This document shows positions 43,949-53,410 of a stretch of DNA of 64,000 nucleotides, in pieces. Origin of the DNA: JBASEY01 sp964404285 (lineage in GTDB: Bacteria > CSSED10-310). A program made the translations under genes and the position numbers. How positions within the stretch are numbered: position 1 is the stretch's first letter; every line of letters begins with the position of its first letter. The notes below the pieces were generated by a model. The model had not been told where the DNA came from and made no database searches. It saw nothing but the letters and a program-made list of their open reading frames with translations. The DNA lies in NCBI GenBank assembly GCA_964404285.1, contig CAYOJK010000012.1, forward strand, positions 1 to 64,000, read 5' to 3'.

Positions 43949-45352
43949 CTAATACCACGGGATTGACACTGGATCGAACAAAGTAACGAATGTCGTTTTT
44001 CCTTTTTTTACAGTGACTTCCCTTGTGATTTCGTATTGAGCGCCGGTAAAAGTTGATCGCTTGAATACAAGCTGATAGTCCCCTTCTTCAAGGGCAATCC
44101 GAGCATAGTCGATATGGTGAGGCAATGTCTGCCAATTTCGAGTATCGGCTTTTTCCGTGACTGCATTGATGATTGAAACAATCAAGCCAAGGCCTTCATC
44201 TTGGTCATGTGCCGCTTTTTCAAATCCCTTTTTCAACACTAAACGAAGCAACGCTTCTGCTAGTTCTCGCCCCATACGGTCCTGGAGATTTAAAAATGCT
44301 ATCGCGTTGATATCTTGAGCTTTTTCCAGCACGATTTCTTTCGAGTCAACAATCACTCTGCACTCAATAAAAAATGGAGGTCTTTCTAAATACCGCGGTA
44401 GAGCCATCCGGATAAAACTCAAATCCGTTATATCACCACTCCCCTCACCGGTTGGTGGAATCGGCAACCAGATATCTTCTTCCTGGTTGACAAACACCAT
44501 GACTCCACCTGCTCCACGTTCAATAAAAAAATTCAAGCTGTCTTCTGTTTTGATCGGTCCCAACCCATCATTCCAAAATACAACGATATCGCCTGTCTGG
44601 CTGTTTTGAGGAAGTGATTGCGCTACTGATTCATATTCTTTCTGGTAAAAAGCATATTCTTGCAGCATTCCGGCCTTTTGCGCCGATCTCAGCAAATCCC
44701 GTATCAATTGTTCTGGAACCGGCACATTATAGTATGTCAGATAATCCGTTTCATATAATGCCAAAGCATTTCTATAACAGATGAAAGCATTATTGTATTC
44801 CTTTGATGCATCATAAAAAATACCCATTAAATTCCATGCGAATGCATCGCCGGAATAATGGTTTCGTTTATTAGACTCATACCGATCATTGATTTCATTG
44901 AGTTTAATATTAATTCGTCTGCATTCGACAAGGGCGTCGGATAAGTTTCCAGACATTGCGTGATTCAAAGCTTTGAAATAATGAATTTGAACACGTTCAA
45001 AATCTTCTCCAGGATAGGGAACAACACTAGGATTGGTAATAAAAGACAATGCTTCAAGGCCGTAATTTTTGATAAAACCATCTATAAAATCATAGGCATT
45101 TTCAAACATTTCATTGCTGGCATCGTATTCTCCAGCCATATGAAGAGCTGTTCCTTTTTCCAAACAATATAACAATCTATTCCGATTTTTTTTGATCACG
45201 CGATCCCTATCCAGATAATCAACGGCCTCTTTGTATTCACCAGCTGTGATAGCCTGGTGAAATGCAATATTTTGCTGATAATAGGTTGTGCATCCCGCCG
45301 ACACGCTTATCAGGAAGACAAGGGCGGTTGAAGCTCTGAAGAAGGAATTCAT
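43949..45352 (-). CDS. COG3014-type lipoprotein with TPR-like repeats
   Basis: Lipoprotein of 467 aa: signal peptide with lipobox at about residue 18-21 (SAGC), then TPR-like helices (about 25-230; FHQAITAGEYKEAVDYL, YFKALNHAMSGNLSDALVEC) and a beta-rich C-terminal half. The organisation and the neighbour upstream (an LpoB-like lipoprotein) are the arrangement known around COG3014 in Vibrio and Shewanella. It probably sits in the outer membrane facing the periplasm and may help penicillin-binding-protein activation. The frame extends to 45442 inside the previous gene; the ATG at 45352 begins the signal peptide but has no clear SD, and a GTG eight codons upstream is possible. Confidence 0.7.
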   Translation of the reverse strand: MNSFFRASTALVFLISVSAGCTTYYQQNIAFHQAITAGEYKEAVDYLDRDRVIKKNRNRLLYCLEKGTALHMAGEYDASNEMFENAYDFIDGFIKNYGLEALSFITNPSVVPYPGEDFERVQIHYFKALNHAMSGNLSDALVECRRINIKLNEINDRYESNKRNHYSGDAFAWNLMGIFYDASKEYNNAFICYRNALALYETDYLTYYNVPVPEQLIRDLLRSAQKAGMLQEYAFYQKEYESVAQSLPQNSQTGDIVVFWNDGLGPIKTEDSLNFFIERGAGGVMVFVNQEEDIWLPIPPTGEGSGDITDLSFIRMALPRYLERPPFFIECRVIVDSKEIVLEKAQDINAIAFLNLQDRMGRELAEALLRLVLKKGFEKAAHDQDEGLGLIVSIINAVTEKADTRNWQTLPHHIDYARIALEEGDYQLVFKRSTFTGAQYEITREVTVKKGKTTFVTLFDPVSIPWY

Positions 45353-45396
45353 GCAGAGAATTATTTGTTTAATCACAGTGTGTTTGATTGGGTAAA

Positions 45397-45987
45397 TTAA
45401 TATCGGTTTACAAATTTTCTGATTTTTTTGGTTCCAAGCCACACTTTTTCATTTGTTTCGATATCGGTGAGTTCCAGGTCAACTTGATAATAGACAAGCT
45501 GCTGTCGGTCCTGCGAATCGACAATTGAATTGATAACACCTTGGAGCATAAAATCCGCTCCTAATTCCCGCCGCCACCGCTTCGCCGTATCCGGATCGGC
45601 AAACTGTTGCTGGTCAGCGCGTTCATCACGGAGCTGTTCACGCGCCTCAGCGGACTGAACAATTCGAACGCTTCCTGCATTGATGAAAGCACGCTCCATA
45701 TCTTTGATAAACGTATCCGTGCTGATCAATTCATGGGTTCGATTGAGAACAGCGCCGACTATAACGGTAGGTTTTTTGCCGTTATTTTCCAGAAACGTCA
45801 TGTACCAAGGGCGATTCAGCGCGTCGGAAATCATTTCTTCAGCGACAAGGCGTGAATCGGTATCATTCCAACGACCACTCAGATCGATCGGTTCATCGGT
45901 TTCGATTCTGTGAACACGTGGCGCTGTCTGGCAACCGGTTAAAACCACTATGGAGCACAAGAAAATAGTCATTGTAAATCTAATCAT
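45397..45987 (-). CDS. LpoB-like penicillin-binding-protein activator lipoprotein
   Basis: Lipoprotein of 196 aa with signal peptide and lipobox LTGC (Cys19). The mature part is LpoB/COG3417-like: DLSGRWNDTDSRLVAEEMISDAL (family start), PTVIVGAVLNRTHELIST, and LGADFMLQGVINSIVDSQD near the end. In E. coli LpoB reaches through the peptidoglycan to activate PBP1b. ATG at 45987 has AGAGG seven bases upstream. The COG3014-type gene follows 44 bases downstream on the same strand, which supports the assignment. No PBP gene is in the window. Confidence 0.82.
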   Translation of the reverse strand: MIRFTMTIFLCSIVVLTGCQTAPRVHRIETDEPIDLSGRWNDTDSRLVAEEMISDALNRPWYMTFLENNGKKPTVIVGAVLNRTHELISTDTFIKDMERAFINAGSVRIVQSAEAREQLRDERADQQQFADPDTAKRWRRELGADFMLQGVINSIVDSQDRQQLVYYQVDLELTDIETNEKVWLGTKKIRKFVNRY

Positions 45988-46121
45988 GGTAAACCTCTTT
46001 GTACAAAATCCAGCCTGGCCATGATAGAGTATTCTTTTGTAAAAGATCAACTTTGTTCGATATTTCTCAAAAAGTCACAGCGTTACGATTCAAGCCGGCG
46101 CGAACAGCTCGTAACAAAAAT

Positions 46122-47303
46122 CTACTGTAACGATTGAGGCATCAATGGTATCGGGTAATGAAATCCAAGGTCTTGTTTGCCTTTGTCAGGTTTATTGTCG
46201 ATGGTCGTCGTGCCGATATTTTCCGGTAGAGCGCCTCGATCAATGCACGGGGACAGAGAATCCAGCCTGTATCCTTGAACGAACAACGGGTCTTCCGAGA
46301 TGCAGTTAATTCTGCGACCGACGTTTTCGACATCGGCGATGGCATTACCCCAGATATTGCAGTTGTAAACCCTGGGGCGCGGCGTATCGTTTTCATTGTC
46401 TGCCGGAACAACGTGTATGCCAATACCGCTATTTTGTGCAATAATCGAATGTTCTATCACAGGCATATTAGGAGCGCCTTCAAGATAAACACAGATAATC
46501 CCGTCACCCTTGTTCGCTGCAATCGTATTAGCGGAAATTTTCGGGTTCAATTCATACGGACGCCACGTGTAATCTTGCCAGCAAAATACACCGCAACTGT
46601 CCTCCCTACCCAAAGTGCCGTTTCCAATTACCAAATTATTGACGATTTCAGCACAAGATGAATGTATAACGGAAATTCCCAACCAAAAGTTGTTGGTAAC
46701 AATGTTGTCTCGAAAAATTGCAAACGTTTCATTACATTCGATTCCGATATCGTTATGCTCCACAATGTTGAACCGGATAACAGGCGGTATTCCCATTGCT
46801 CCCGAAGCACACTTGTGCAAAATGCCAAACTGGTGTCCTGATACGTAATTGTTCTGAACTGTTGCTGGACCGGTTAAGGTGATGCCTGCAGTATTTTCAG
46901 GGACTTGACCCCCCAGTTGCGGCAGAGATTCCAGCGTTGTTAACGGCCAAATGACTCCTGTCGGGTCTTCTACCGTGAAACCTTCGAAAACACTCCGGCT
47001 TCTGATCAATACCGTCATCCGGGAATCTTTTGAATCCATTTCAGGCCGTTGAATGATCGTCTTTTTATACCCTTTTACCCCTCTGACAATAAGGCTCTTG
47101 TTAGCCGGAAACCACACATTCTCGACATAAACCCCCGGCAAAACCAATATGGTGTCACCGCTTTGAACAGAACTGTCTAGAATTGCCTGCTGAATACTGT
47201 CAAAATCAGCCGGCGTATCTTTGCTAACCTTCCACGTCGCTGCCGACAAGGGCAGAACCGTAAGAAGTGTGACACTTATGATAATAAGTCCAAGCTTTTT
47301 CAT
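46122..47303 (-). CDS. Secreted right-handed beta-helix protein
   Basis: Secreted protein of 393 aa: signal peptide to about residue 21 (VLPLSAA), then a pectate-lyase-like start (TPADFDSIQQAILDSSVQSGDTILVLPGVYVENV) and some 9-10 coils of a right-handed parallel beta-helix (GIECNETFAIFRDNIVTNN, GISVIHSSCAEIVNNLVIGNG). The end (DPLFVQGYRLDSLSPCIDRG) is typical of secreted choice-of-anchor/DUF1565-like proteins. No catalytic lyase residues are recognisable; it could bind or cut a polysaccharide. ATG at 47303 has GGGAGG eight bases upstream. Confidence 0.75.
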   Translation of the reverse strand: MKKLGLIIISVTLLTVLPLSAATWKVSKDTPADFDSIQQAILDSSVQSGDTILVLPGVYVENVWFPANKSLIVRGVKGYKKTIIQRPEMDSKDSRMTVLIRSRSVFEGFTVEDPTGVIWPLTTLESLPQLGGQVPENTAGITLTGPATVQNNYVSGHQFGILHKCASGAMGIPPVIRFNIVEHNDIGIECNETFAIFRDNIVTNNFWLGISVIHSSCAEIVNNLVIGNGTLGREDSCGVFCWQDYTWRPYELNPKISANTIAANKGDGIICVYLEGAPNMPVIEHSIIAQNSGIGIHVVPADNENDTPRPRVYNCNIWGNAIADVENVGRRINCISEDPLFVQGYRLDSLSPCIDRGALPENIGTTTIDNKPDKGKQDLGFHYPIPLMPQSLQ

Positions 47304-47459
47304 AATGTAACCTCCCTGTCTTCTGATAAAAGTATTATTTCTTTTCCAGAACACTTATACCAAAAGAAACTAGAAAAATCAAACTGTTACGTCGTTTATC
47401 CCTATCGCTTTGGTGATACGGGCGTTGAACGGTTTTCGCCATCAATGACCGAACCAGAG

Positions 47460-47475
47460 ACGGTTCGCGAACCGT
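47460..47475 (-). terminator. Perfect palindrome just past the D,D-carboxypeptidase gene
   Basis: ACGGTT-CGCG-AACCGT forms a 6-bp stem with 4-nt loop, eight bases past the stop at 47483. It lacks a T-run. It may mark an mRNA 3' end or be a protein-binding site. Confidence 0.35.
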
Positions 47476-47482
47476 TCGATGT

Positions 47483-48667
47483 TCACAACCCGACTTTTCG
47501 TTTCAATCGTCCCCACCATCCCAGCGCCTCAATCGTTTCAGTCGTTACTAAATCACTTGTTCCCAATTCACGATTATCAAGATAAAAGCTTATCGTTCCA
47601 CACAGTATATCGGGTTCCAATGGTGCGACCAATTCACGTTCAAGAGTCGTTTTCATGATAATGTCGTTGATCCTGTCTCTTGGTATAACAGCTTTCACGT
47701 CGTTTTGAGCTACCGGTCGAGTTTCAAGTTTAGCGCCATTTACGACCGGAATCAGATCTTCAACAGGAAATCCCTCCGTGATCAATTCAGTATTTATAAA
47801 TAACGATAAACCCCACTTCATGAGCCTTTCAGCTTCATTAAATCGTTCTTTACCCTTATCACAACCAGCAACAACAGTGATGACTCTAACACCCTTTTGT
47901 TCTGTTGTAGCTGTTATACTAAAACCCGCATCCCGATAATAACCGGTTTTTAAACCATCGCATCCTTCAAAACTACGCACCAAACGGTTCGTGTTCGTCA
48001 TGATAAATGTTCCATCTCGAAATGGTTTGGTATCCAATGATGTCCATTGAAGAATTTCTGGATGCTCGATCAATAATTCACGGGCTAAAATAGCCAAATC
48101 ATGGGCGGTAGTGACATCAGGTCCTCTTTGAGCATCAGGCGGAAGACCGTGTGGGGATTGATAGGTTGTGTTTTCCATCCCTAATTGTGAAGCTCTAAGA
48201 TTCATAAGCTCAACAAAACCATCCCGAGTGCCGGCAATATGTTCGGCGATTGCATGACTGGAATCGTTAGCTGATTGGATTAAAACAGATACTAAAAGTT
48301 CCTGTAATGTAAATGTTTCATTGTGTTTCAAATATACTTGCGAACCACCTATTTTCGATGCTGCCGCCGAGACGGTTATCACATCGTTAAATGAAATTTC
48401 TTCAGATTTCACTTTTTCCATCGTGATCAAAATCAGCATCATTTTGACCATAGATGCAGGATAGATCGTATCATGAATATTGTGTTCAAAAATGATTTCT
48501 CCCGATGAAGTCTCCATTACCAAAGCGGTTTGGCAATTTTTCGGCGGTGACGGCAGGTGTGTCTCGGGAGACAAAAAAGCCAATGAGGACGATGCAAAAA
48601 ACAGGCTTATCAATATAAAAACACAGATTTTTAACCGCGTATTCAAGTCAGGTTGGGAGAACACCAT
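47483..48667 (-). CDS. D-alanyl-D-alanine carboxypeptidase (PBP5/DacA family)
   Basis: Penicillin-binding protein of 394 aa. Signal peptide (about 12-31), then the S11 peptidase with all three motifs: Ser72-x-x-Lys75 (ASMVK), Ser132-Ala-Asn134, and Lys240-Thr-Gly. A C-terminal beta domain (about 285-375) and an amphipathic end (GWWGRLKRKVGL) that can anchor to the membrane match PBP5. It trims the terminal D-Ala of peptidoglycan pentapeptides. ATG with GGAGG eight bases upstream. It lies 15 bases after the giant repeat protein and is co-directional with it. Confidence 0.92.
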   Translation of the reverse strand: MVFSQPDLNTRLKICVFILISLFFASSSLAFLSPETHLPSPPKNCQTALVMETSSGEIIFEHNIHDTIYPASMVKMMLILITMEKVKSEEISFNDVITVSAAASKIGGSQVYLKHNETFTLQELLVSVLIQSANDSSHAIAEHIAGTRDGFVELMNLRASQLGMENTTYQSPHGLPPDAQRGPDVTTAHDLAILARELLIEHPEILQWTSLDTKPFRDGTFIMTNTNRLVRSFEGCDGLKTGYYRDAGFSITATTEQKGVRVITVVAGCDKGKERFNEAERLMKWGLSLFINTELITEGFPVEDLIPVVNGAKLETRPVAQNDVKAVIPRDRINDIIMKTTLERELVAPLEPDILCGTISFYLDNRELGTSDLVTTETIEALGWWGRLKRKVGL

Positions 48668-48682
48668 AATAATTCCTCCATT

Positions 48683-51600
48683 TTAATTAACAGATCGCCG
48701 AAGTGTATCCTGATAGATTTCTTTCAAGCGTTCATAAAATACATTTTCGGGTTCTTTGTTCAAAGCTTTTTCCAGAACATTCAAAGCTTCTTCTGTTCGT
48801 TTGATTCGATGCAGATATTGCGACTGAGTTGCCCAGACATCGGCAGCATCAGGGTTCATAACAACAAGATAATCGACTAATTTCCCCGCCAAATCCCAAT
48901 CTTCATCTGCCATGGCGGTCTGTGACGATTCCTGAACAAATAGTGAAAGACGTCTGTCAATACCTTTGTAAAACGGATATTTAGCTCGTAACTGATCAAG
49001 TTTCTTTACCACTTGAACAGGTGACATAGTAGAAACCGTATCATGTAACTCCAGATAATCTTGACGGGCCTTCTGAATGCGCTCCAACGAAAAGCCCGAT
49101 TCATTCGATGCCCACCATTGTTGCCAAGCCTCTTTGTCCCACCCATAATTCACTCCGCTGTATTCAGCCATGAACTCGGAAACAAGTTCGACAGTATCTA
49201 ACGGAGAAACCTCTCGAGGCGCCGTATCCAAAGAATCTATCAAAACTGGAAAACCGCTTTTTTCACCCATCTTTATTAGCCCAATAGCAGAAGAAACACG
49301 GACAAATGGATTATGGCTCAGCGATAAAAGTTGCAGTGAACCAATAGCAATAGAATCGTTTTGAAGAATAACCTGATCTCGAGCAAGATGATGAATAGCC
49401 AAATGAGAATCACTCAGCCCTTTCCTGAAAACCGCTTGGACATTTGCATTTTTCTTTCCGGCCAGAGCTTTTGTCGCAGCATATCTACATCCTGGATTCG
49501 AGTCGTTGAGAGCCATATTGGCCAGTTTCTGGTCCAGCTCCACACCGTTCAGCTCACCCGCAATCTGCGCTGCCGCCTTACGCACGGAAGCATCGTCATC
49601 CTGAAGATGTTCGGTCACAATATCAACCAATCCGGGAATGTGATGATTGGCCAATTGAATCAAGGCCCATTGACGAGTTTTGGGGTCCAAATTATCAAGC
49701 AAAAGGACAAGTTGCTCGATTGTTTTTGTGTCGACAGAATGCTCCAATATTATAATGCCAAGACCTTCTTCAATCGTGCGGCGAAAAGAGTCGTGACCAC
49801 GATTGATGGCTTTTATGATCACCGGTATCGCATCCGTCCCTTTATCTATCACAAAACTCAATGCGTGATTACATTTAAACGGATCTCCTGCTCCCAGACG
49901 CGATAGTTCCACCCCGCTTTCTAAATCGGTGACCGGGCTCATGTCATAATGCAGGTGACGGGAATGGGCCTGTTGATCCGAGAAATACAATTCCGGCGCC
50001 AAAGGTGTGTCGATGCCGATTTCACCAAATCGATGGCTCCATATTGTGTTGTTTGATTCTGGACCGGAATTGTTTTTGTTGGAAACATCTTCGTAAATAT
50101 CTTTACCCCTGTGGTCAATAAACATACCGATGATATAACCGGTATCCTGAAACGTATTGACAACGGAGCCTCGACTGAATGGACCACCTGAATATCGATC
50201 AAAACCTTTGTAATCAAGAAATAGTCCTAGTGAGAACGGTTGTCGGGCATGGCCCTGACCGTATGCTCCAACCAAAATGTATTCATCATCTCCCTCGTAA
50301 TCCAAACAAACACCTGTCGAATGATTGACAGCTACAGCTTGTGAGGTGTCTCCAGCTAAATATCTATCAAAACCCTTTAAATCTATAATAGCCGCTGAAC
50401 TCCAATCCACTGCGGCTCCCTGTGAATAGTCCCCGGCATGGTAATAGTCATCCCCACTACAATCCAGAAGTAACCCCATAGAGCCAAATCGGGCTGCACC
50501 CTGACTGAATTGACCAGCAAGATATTGATCATCACCTTTGCCATCGATCAAAAAACCTATTCCCCCATAATAATTGACGCCATCAGTTGAGTTTACAGAA
50601 GAAAAACCGGCCGCGGCGCCTTGTGTCAAAACGCCGTTTGAACGCTGCTCGGATGAAGCCGGATCGATTCCGGCAGCGTATGTATCGTGCCCTGCAATAT
50701 TGATCAATAAACCCAGACCGAGTGTCGAGCCGAAACCCTGACCTATACTTTGACAGATAGTCGTGTCATCACCTTCAAGATCAACGGATACGCCGATGCC
50801 AAAAACGGCTGCGCCTTGACAAAATGTCTCAGCATGATAGATGTCATCGCCTCGCTCATCATATAAAAACCCGACTCCCCCTATAGCTGCGCCCTGAGAT
50901 AATGGACCACTGCGATAGGTATCTTTTCCTTCCCAATCAAACAGCATTCCTATACCCAAAATAGCGGCTCCAACAGAACCTGGACTCATGTTTTCATATA
51001 CATCGTTCCCTGCGATATCTATTAAAACAGATATGCTGCTTCTAGATTCGATACAACCTCCGGCATTGTTTAAATAAATATCGTTACCTCCAAGGTCTAT
51101 CAATAATGCAGCATCATCCGCATGAGTATTGATGCCGGCGCCTGCAACGACAATTCTGCCTATTGGAGAATAAAAATTTAATAAAATTTCTTCGTGGCGT
51201 ATGGGTATTTTTGTGGCGACAGATTGAAGGATTGGACGAGCGATGACGACTGCTTCCGTCAAAATATTTGCAGCATAAAACAATTTACTGAAATTGACTT
51301 TTGCCATCAATTGGAGATTTCTGGACCATTCCGGATTGCCATCGGATAGAAATAAATGACCGTCACCAAAAGATGGGTCCGAAATGATCGAAATAAACGA
51401 ATCCTCCAGCAATTTGATTTCTTCAGCATTTAATGCAAACAAAGCCTCCTTGTGCAACATAGACGCGACTGTCAGGGCCTGAACAAGTATGCTGACAGCC
51501 TCCTCGAGATCCGTTGGCCATTGGGCAATCTCCTTTTCAAGATAAGACCTATATCGCGCCTCGATAACGCCTCTGTGATGGTTTGCCTGGAGCCTTTCTA

Positions 51601-51994
51601 AAGCATCCACAAGACTTTTTGCTTCCGGCACAAAAGGTTTATGATCTACTGTGCTGATATGCAGCATTTCATAGGCTGAGTCCAGCAAACTTTCCGGAGA
51701 AATTCTTCCTTTTAAACCACGAAATCGTGCTCCAAAAACATGGGCCAACGGAACAATATAAAAAGGATTGACCATGGCATCCACTAACACCGGCTGCCTG
51801 CCTGCCATGATCAAACCTGATTCCCAAGGTTCAGGAATAACGATATCGGACCGCAAGGTTCCAACCTGTTCAAACGCATCGTCCAAAACAGAAACCTGCA
51901 CGCTGTCCTCAGAATGAACACAAACAGCAATCAAAAGAAAGATGATTGCCCATCCTGGATTGCGCTTAAGATGATTACAAAAAAAATCTGACAT
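48683..51994 (-). CDS. Large secreted protein with twelve ~26-residue GxD repeats, HEAT and TPR-like regions
   Basis: Protein of 1103 aa with a hydrophobic N-terminal segment (about 12-27) that could be a signal peptide. Residues about 30-290 are helical and unassigned. Residues about 296-636 hold twelve copies of a ~26-residue repeat of form G-h-L-h-D-x-x-G-x-D-x-Y-x-x-G-x-x-S-Q-G-A-A (h hydrophobic), for example GMLFDWEGKDTYRSGPLSQG and GFLIDGKGDDQYLAGQFSQG. Residues about 720-920 are HEAT-like helical pairs (KAAAQIAGELNGVEL, RYAATKALAGK), and the last ~60 residues look TPR-like. No known enzyme motif. The repeats read as a beta-solenoid with acidic turns that may bind calcium. The saccharopine-dehydrogenase-like gene lies 51 bases upstream, the D,D-carboxypeptidase 15 bases downstream. 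Function unknown. Confidence 0.7.
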   Translation of the reverse strand: MSDFFCNHLKRNPGWAIIFLLIAVCVHSEDSVQVSVLDDAFEQVGTLRSDIVIPEPWESGLIMAGRQPVLVDAMVNPFYIVPLAHVFGARFRGLKGRISPESLLDSAYEMLHISTVDHKPFVPEAKSLVDALERLQANHHRGVIEARYRSYLEKEIAQWPTDLEEAVSILVQALTVASMLHKEALFALNAEEIKLLEDSFISIISDPSFGDGHLFLSDGNPEWSRNLQLMAKVNFSKLFYAANILTEAVVIARPILQSVATKIPIRHEEILLNFYSPIGRIVVAGAGINTHADDAALLIDLGGNDIYLNNAGGCIESRSSISVLIDIAGNDVYENMSPGSVGAAILGIGMLFDWEGKDTYRSGPLSQGAAIGGVGFLYDERGDDIYHAETFCQGAAVFGIGVSVDLEGDDTTICQSIGQGFGSTLGLGLLINIAGHDTYAAGIDPASSEQRSNGVLTQGAAAGFSSVNSTDGVNYYGGIGFLIDGKGDDQYLAGQFSQGAARFGSMGLLLDCSGDDYYHAGDYSQGAAVDWSSAAIIDLKGFDRYLAGDTSQAVAVNHSTGVCLDYEGDDEYILVGAYGQGHARQPFSLGLFLDYKGFDRYSGGPFSRGSVVNTFQDTGYIIGMFIDHRGKDIYEDVSNKNNSGPESNNTIWSHRFGEIGIDTPLAPELYFSDQQAHSRHLHYDMSPVTDLESGVELSRLGAGDPFKCNHALSFVIDKGTDAIPVIIKAINRGHDSFRRTIEEGLGIIILEHSVDTKTIEQLVLLLDNLDPKTRQWALIQLANHHIPGLVDIVTEHLQDDDASVRKAAAQIAGELNGVELDQKLANMALNDSNPGCRYAATKALAGKKNANVQAVFRKGLSDSHLAIHHLARDQVILQNDSIAIGSLQLLSLSHNPFVRVSSAIGLIKMGEKSGFPVLIDSLDTAPREVSPLDTVELVSEFMAEYSGVNYGWDKEAWQQWWASNESGFSLERIQKARQDYLELHDTVSTMSPVQVVKKLDQLRAKYPFYKGIDRRLSLFVQESSQTAMADEDWDLAGKLVDYLVVMNPDAADVWATQSQYLHRIKRTEEALNVLEKALNKEPENVFYERLKEIYQDTLRRSVN
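50087..51109. repeat. Coding repeat array of twelve ~78-bp units
   Basis: The part of the large protein gene that encodes the GxD repeats. Units diverge at DNA level but keep the LhDxxGxDxY core, so the array is old. Unit 6 carries an insertion of about 25 residues. Confidence 0.7.
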
Positions 51995-52045
51995 TCCACC
52001 ACTTCCAGCATTGTCATCTGGTCAGCTCATCGTTATCAGTTTAAA

Positions 52046-53230
52046 TTATTCCGCGGATTCTATCAATGTTACAACGTGAAGTGAGCGTTTTGCCATTTCG
52101 TCCACAAACCAGTCCGGCACAATAGAACGCTCAAGATAATGAACACCTGCACCTAAAATACCCTGTGCTAACGCTTCAGCAACTATTGCAGCAGAAAAAG
52201 CCGTCGTTCGCGCCATCGCAGAAAAACCAGTTTTCGAATCCTGAATATCTACCAGATCCTGAACCATCGTTACCGGCCGACCATCGAGTTTGCCCTTGGC
52301 TACTACCCGCAAAACAAGTAAATCAGGCTCATTCGGGTAATCCCAGTAAGATGACGCTAAAACATGAAACAGGTCACGAGGCACAACATCTTGACCGGCA
52401 ACATGTACCGGATTCAACTGCAACATCCCCATATCGATCATCGTGCGAATCGTATCGTAATGGCCGGGATATCGGACGGTTTTATAGCCATAAGACGTCA
52501 CCCTGCCTTGGAAACTAATCGGTCCGGTCGAGGTTCCTCCGCTGGTTAGAAAAGCCTCACACTGTCCCACCGGTTCCGGTAAAACCAGGTTTTCTTTTTC
52601 AGTAAAGGCCGGAACAGAAACAATTTGGCCATGCCGTATTTCTGAACAGTTCCCGGTGTACTCGTTCGTCAAACCAGCAATCGAAAAAACCAGTTTATAC
52701 CCTAGAGGCAAATTCCGTGAGACCGGTAAACCACCACAATACATCTGTATCGAGTCACAATCGATGTGTTGGATGGCTCTTGCCGCCAAGATATTTGCCG
52801 TTCCAGGCGCTATCCCACAATCGGGAACAATGCCTATGTTTCTCTGTTTCGCTTCATCATGCAGCATGTGCTGCTTCATGACCACATCCGTGTTGCCTCC
52901 CATGTCACAAAAATGTGCGCCGGCAGCCAAGGACGCCCTGGACAAATCATAATTCAACGCATAGTGCGCTGCGCCACAACAAACAGTGACATTGTGATCA
53001 CTCAGCATCTGAATGACATCCTCTGTTCGGGATGCGTCAAGCGTGACAGGAACAGCTTTACTGCTCCCCGTCAGCGTGTTGACACCGGCAGCCGCCTGTT
53101 CAACTGTCTGCCGATGCAAATCCACCATCACAACTTTTTCTGCATGACCAAATCGTACAAGATCATAAGCTTCGGCAATACCTTGCATACCACAACCAAT
53201 CACCGCGTAAATAGGATCATTCTTTTTCAT
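52046..53230 (-). CDS. Saccharopine dehydrogenase/lysine 6-dehydrogenase-like oxidoreductase
   Basis: NAD(P)-dependent enzyme of 394 aa. N-terminal Rossmann domain opens IYAVIGCGMQGIAEAYDL (about 8-25), followed by MVDLHR (ribose-binding acidic residue in strand 2), then CDMGGNTDVV and DCGIAPGTANILAAR, as in L-lysine 6-dehydrogenase and related saccharopine-dehydrogenase-like proteins. The C-terminal alpha/beta domain carries the substrate site. It would oxidise the epsilon amino group of lysine or a similar amino acid. Start ATG 53230 with AAGG about five bases upstream. Divergent from a sigma54 activator; downstream are the repeat protein and the carboxypeptidase. Substrate uncertain. Confidence 0.75.
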   Translation of the reverse strand: MKKNDPIYAVIGCGMQGIAEAYDLVRFGHAEKVVMVDLHRQTVEQAAAGVNTLTGSSKAVPVTLDASRTEDVIQMLSDHNVTVCCGAAHYALNYDLSRASLAAGAHFCDMGGNTDVVMKQHMLHDEAKQRNIGIVPDCGIAPGTANILAARAIQHIDCDSIQMYCGGLPVSRNLPLGYKLVFSIAGLTNEYTGNCSEIRHGQIVSVPAFTEKENLVLPEPVGQCEAFLTSGGTSTGPISFQGRVTSYGYKTVRYPGHYDTIRTMIDMGMLQLNPVHVAGQDVVPRDLFHVLASSYWDYPNEPDLLVLRVVAKGKLDGRPVTMVQDLVDIQDSKTGFSAMARTTAFSAAIVAEALAQGILGAGVHYLERSIVPDWFVDEMAKRSLHVVTLIESAE

Positions 53231-53410
53231 AAAACCTTTTTTAACTCCATGTGTTTCCCCTGGTTTACTCAGTATCTGAAAAACCTTAACCCGTCAAGAT
53301 AACCAACACAAAGTCTCCACCTACTACCAGATAGGCATCACGTCGGAAATTACTGAAACGCCTTATCGAGTAATTGAAAAACAGCCGTAAATCTCATACA
53401 GTAGTAAACG

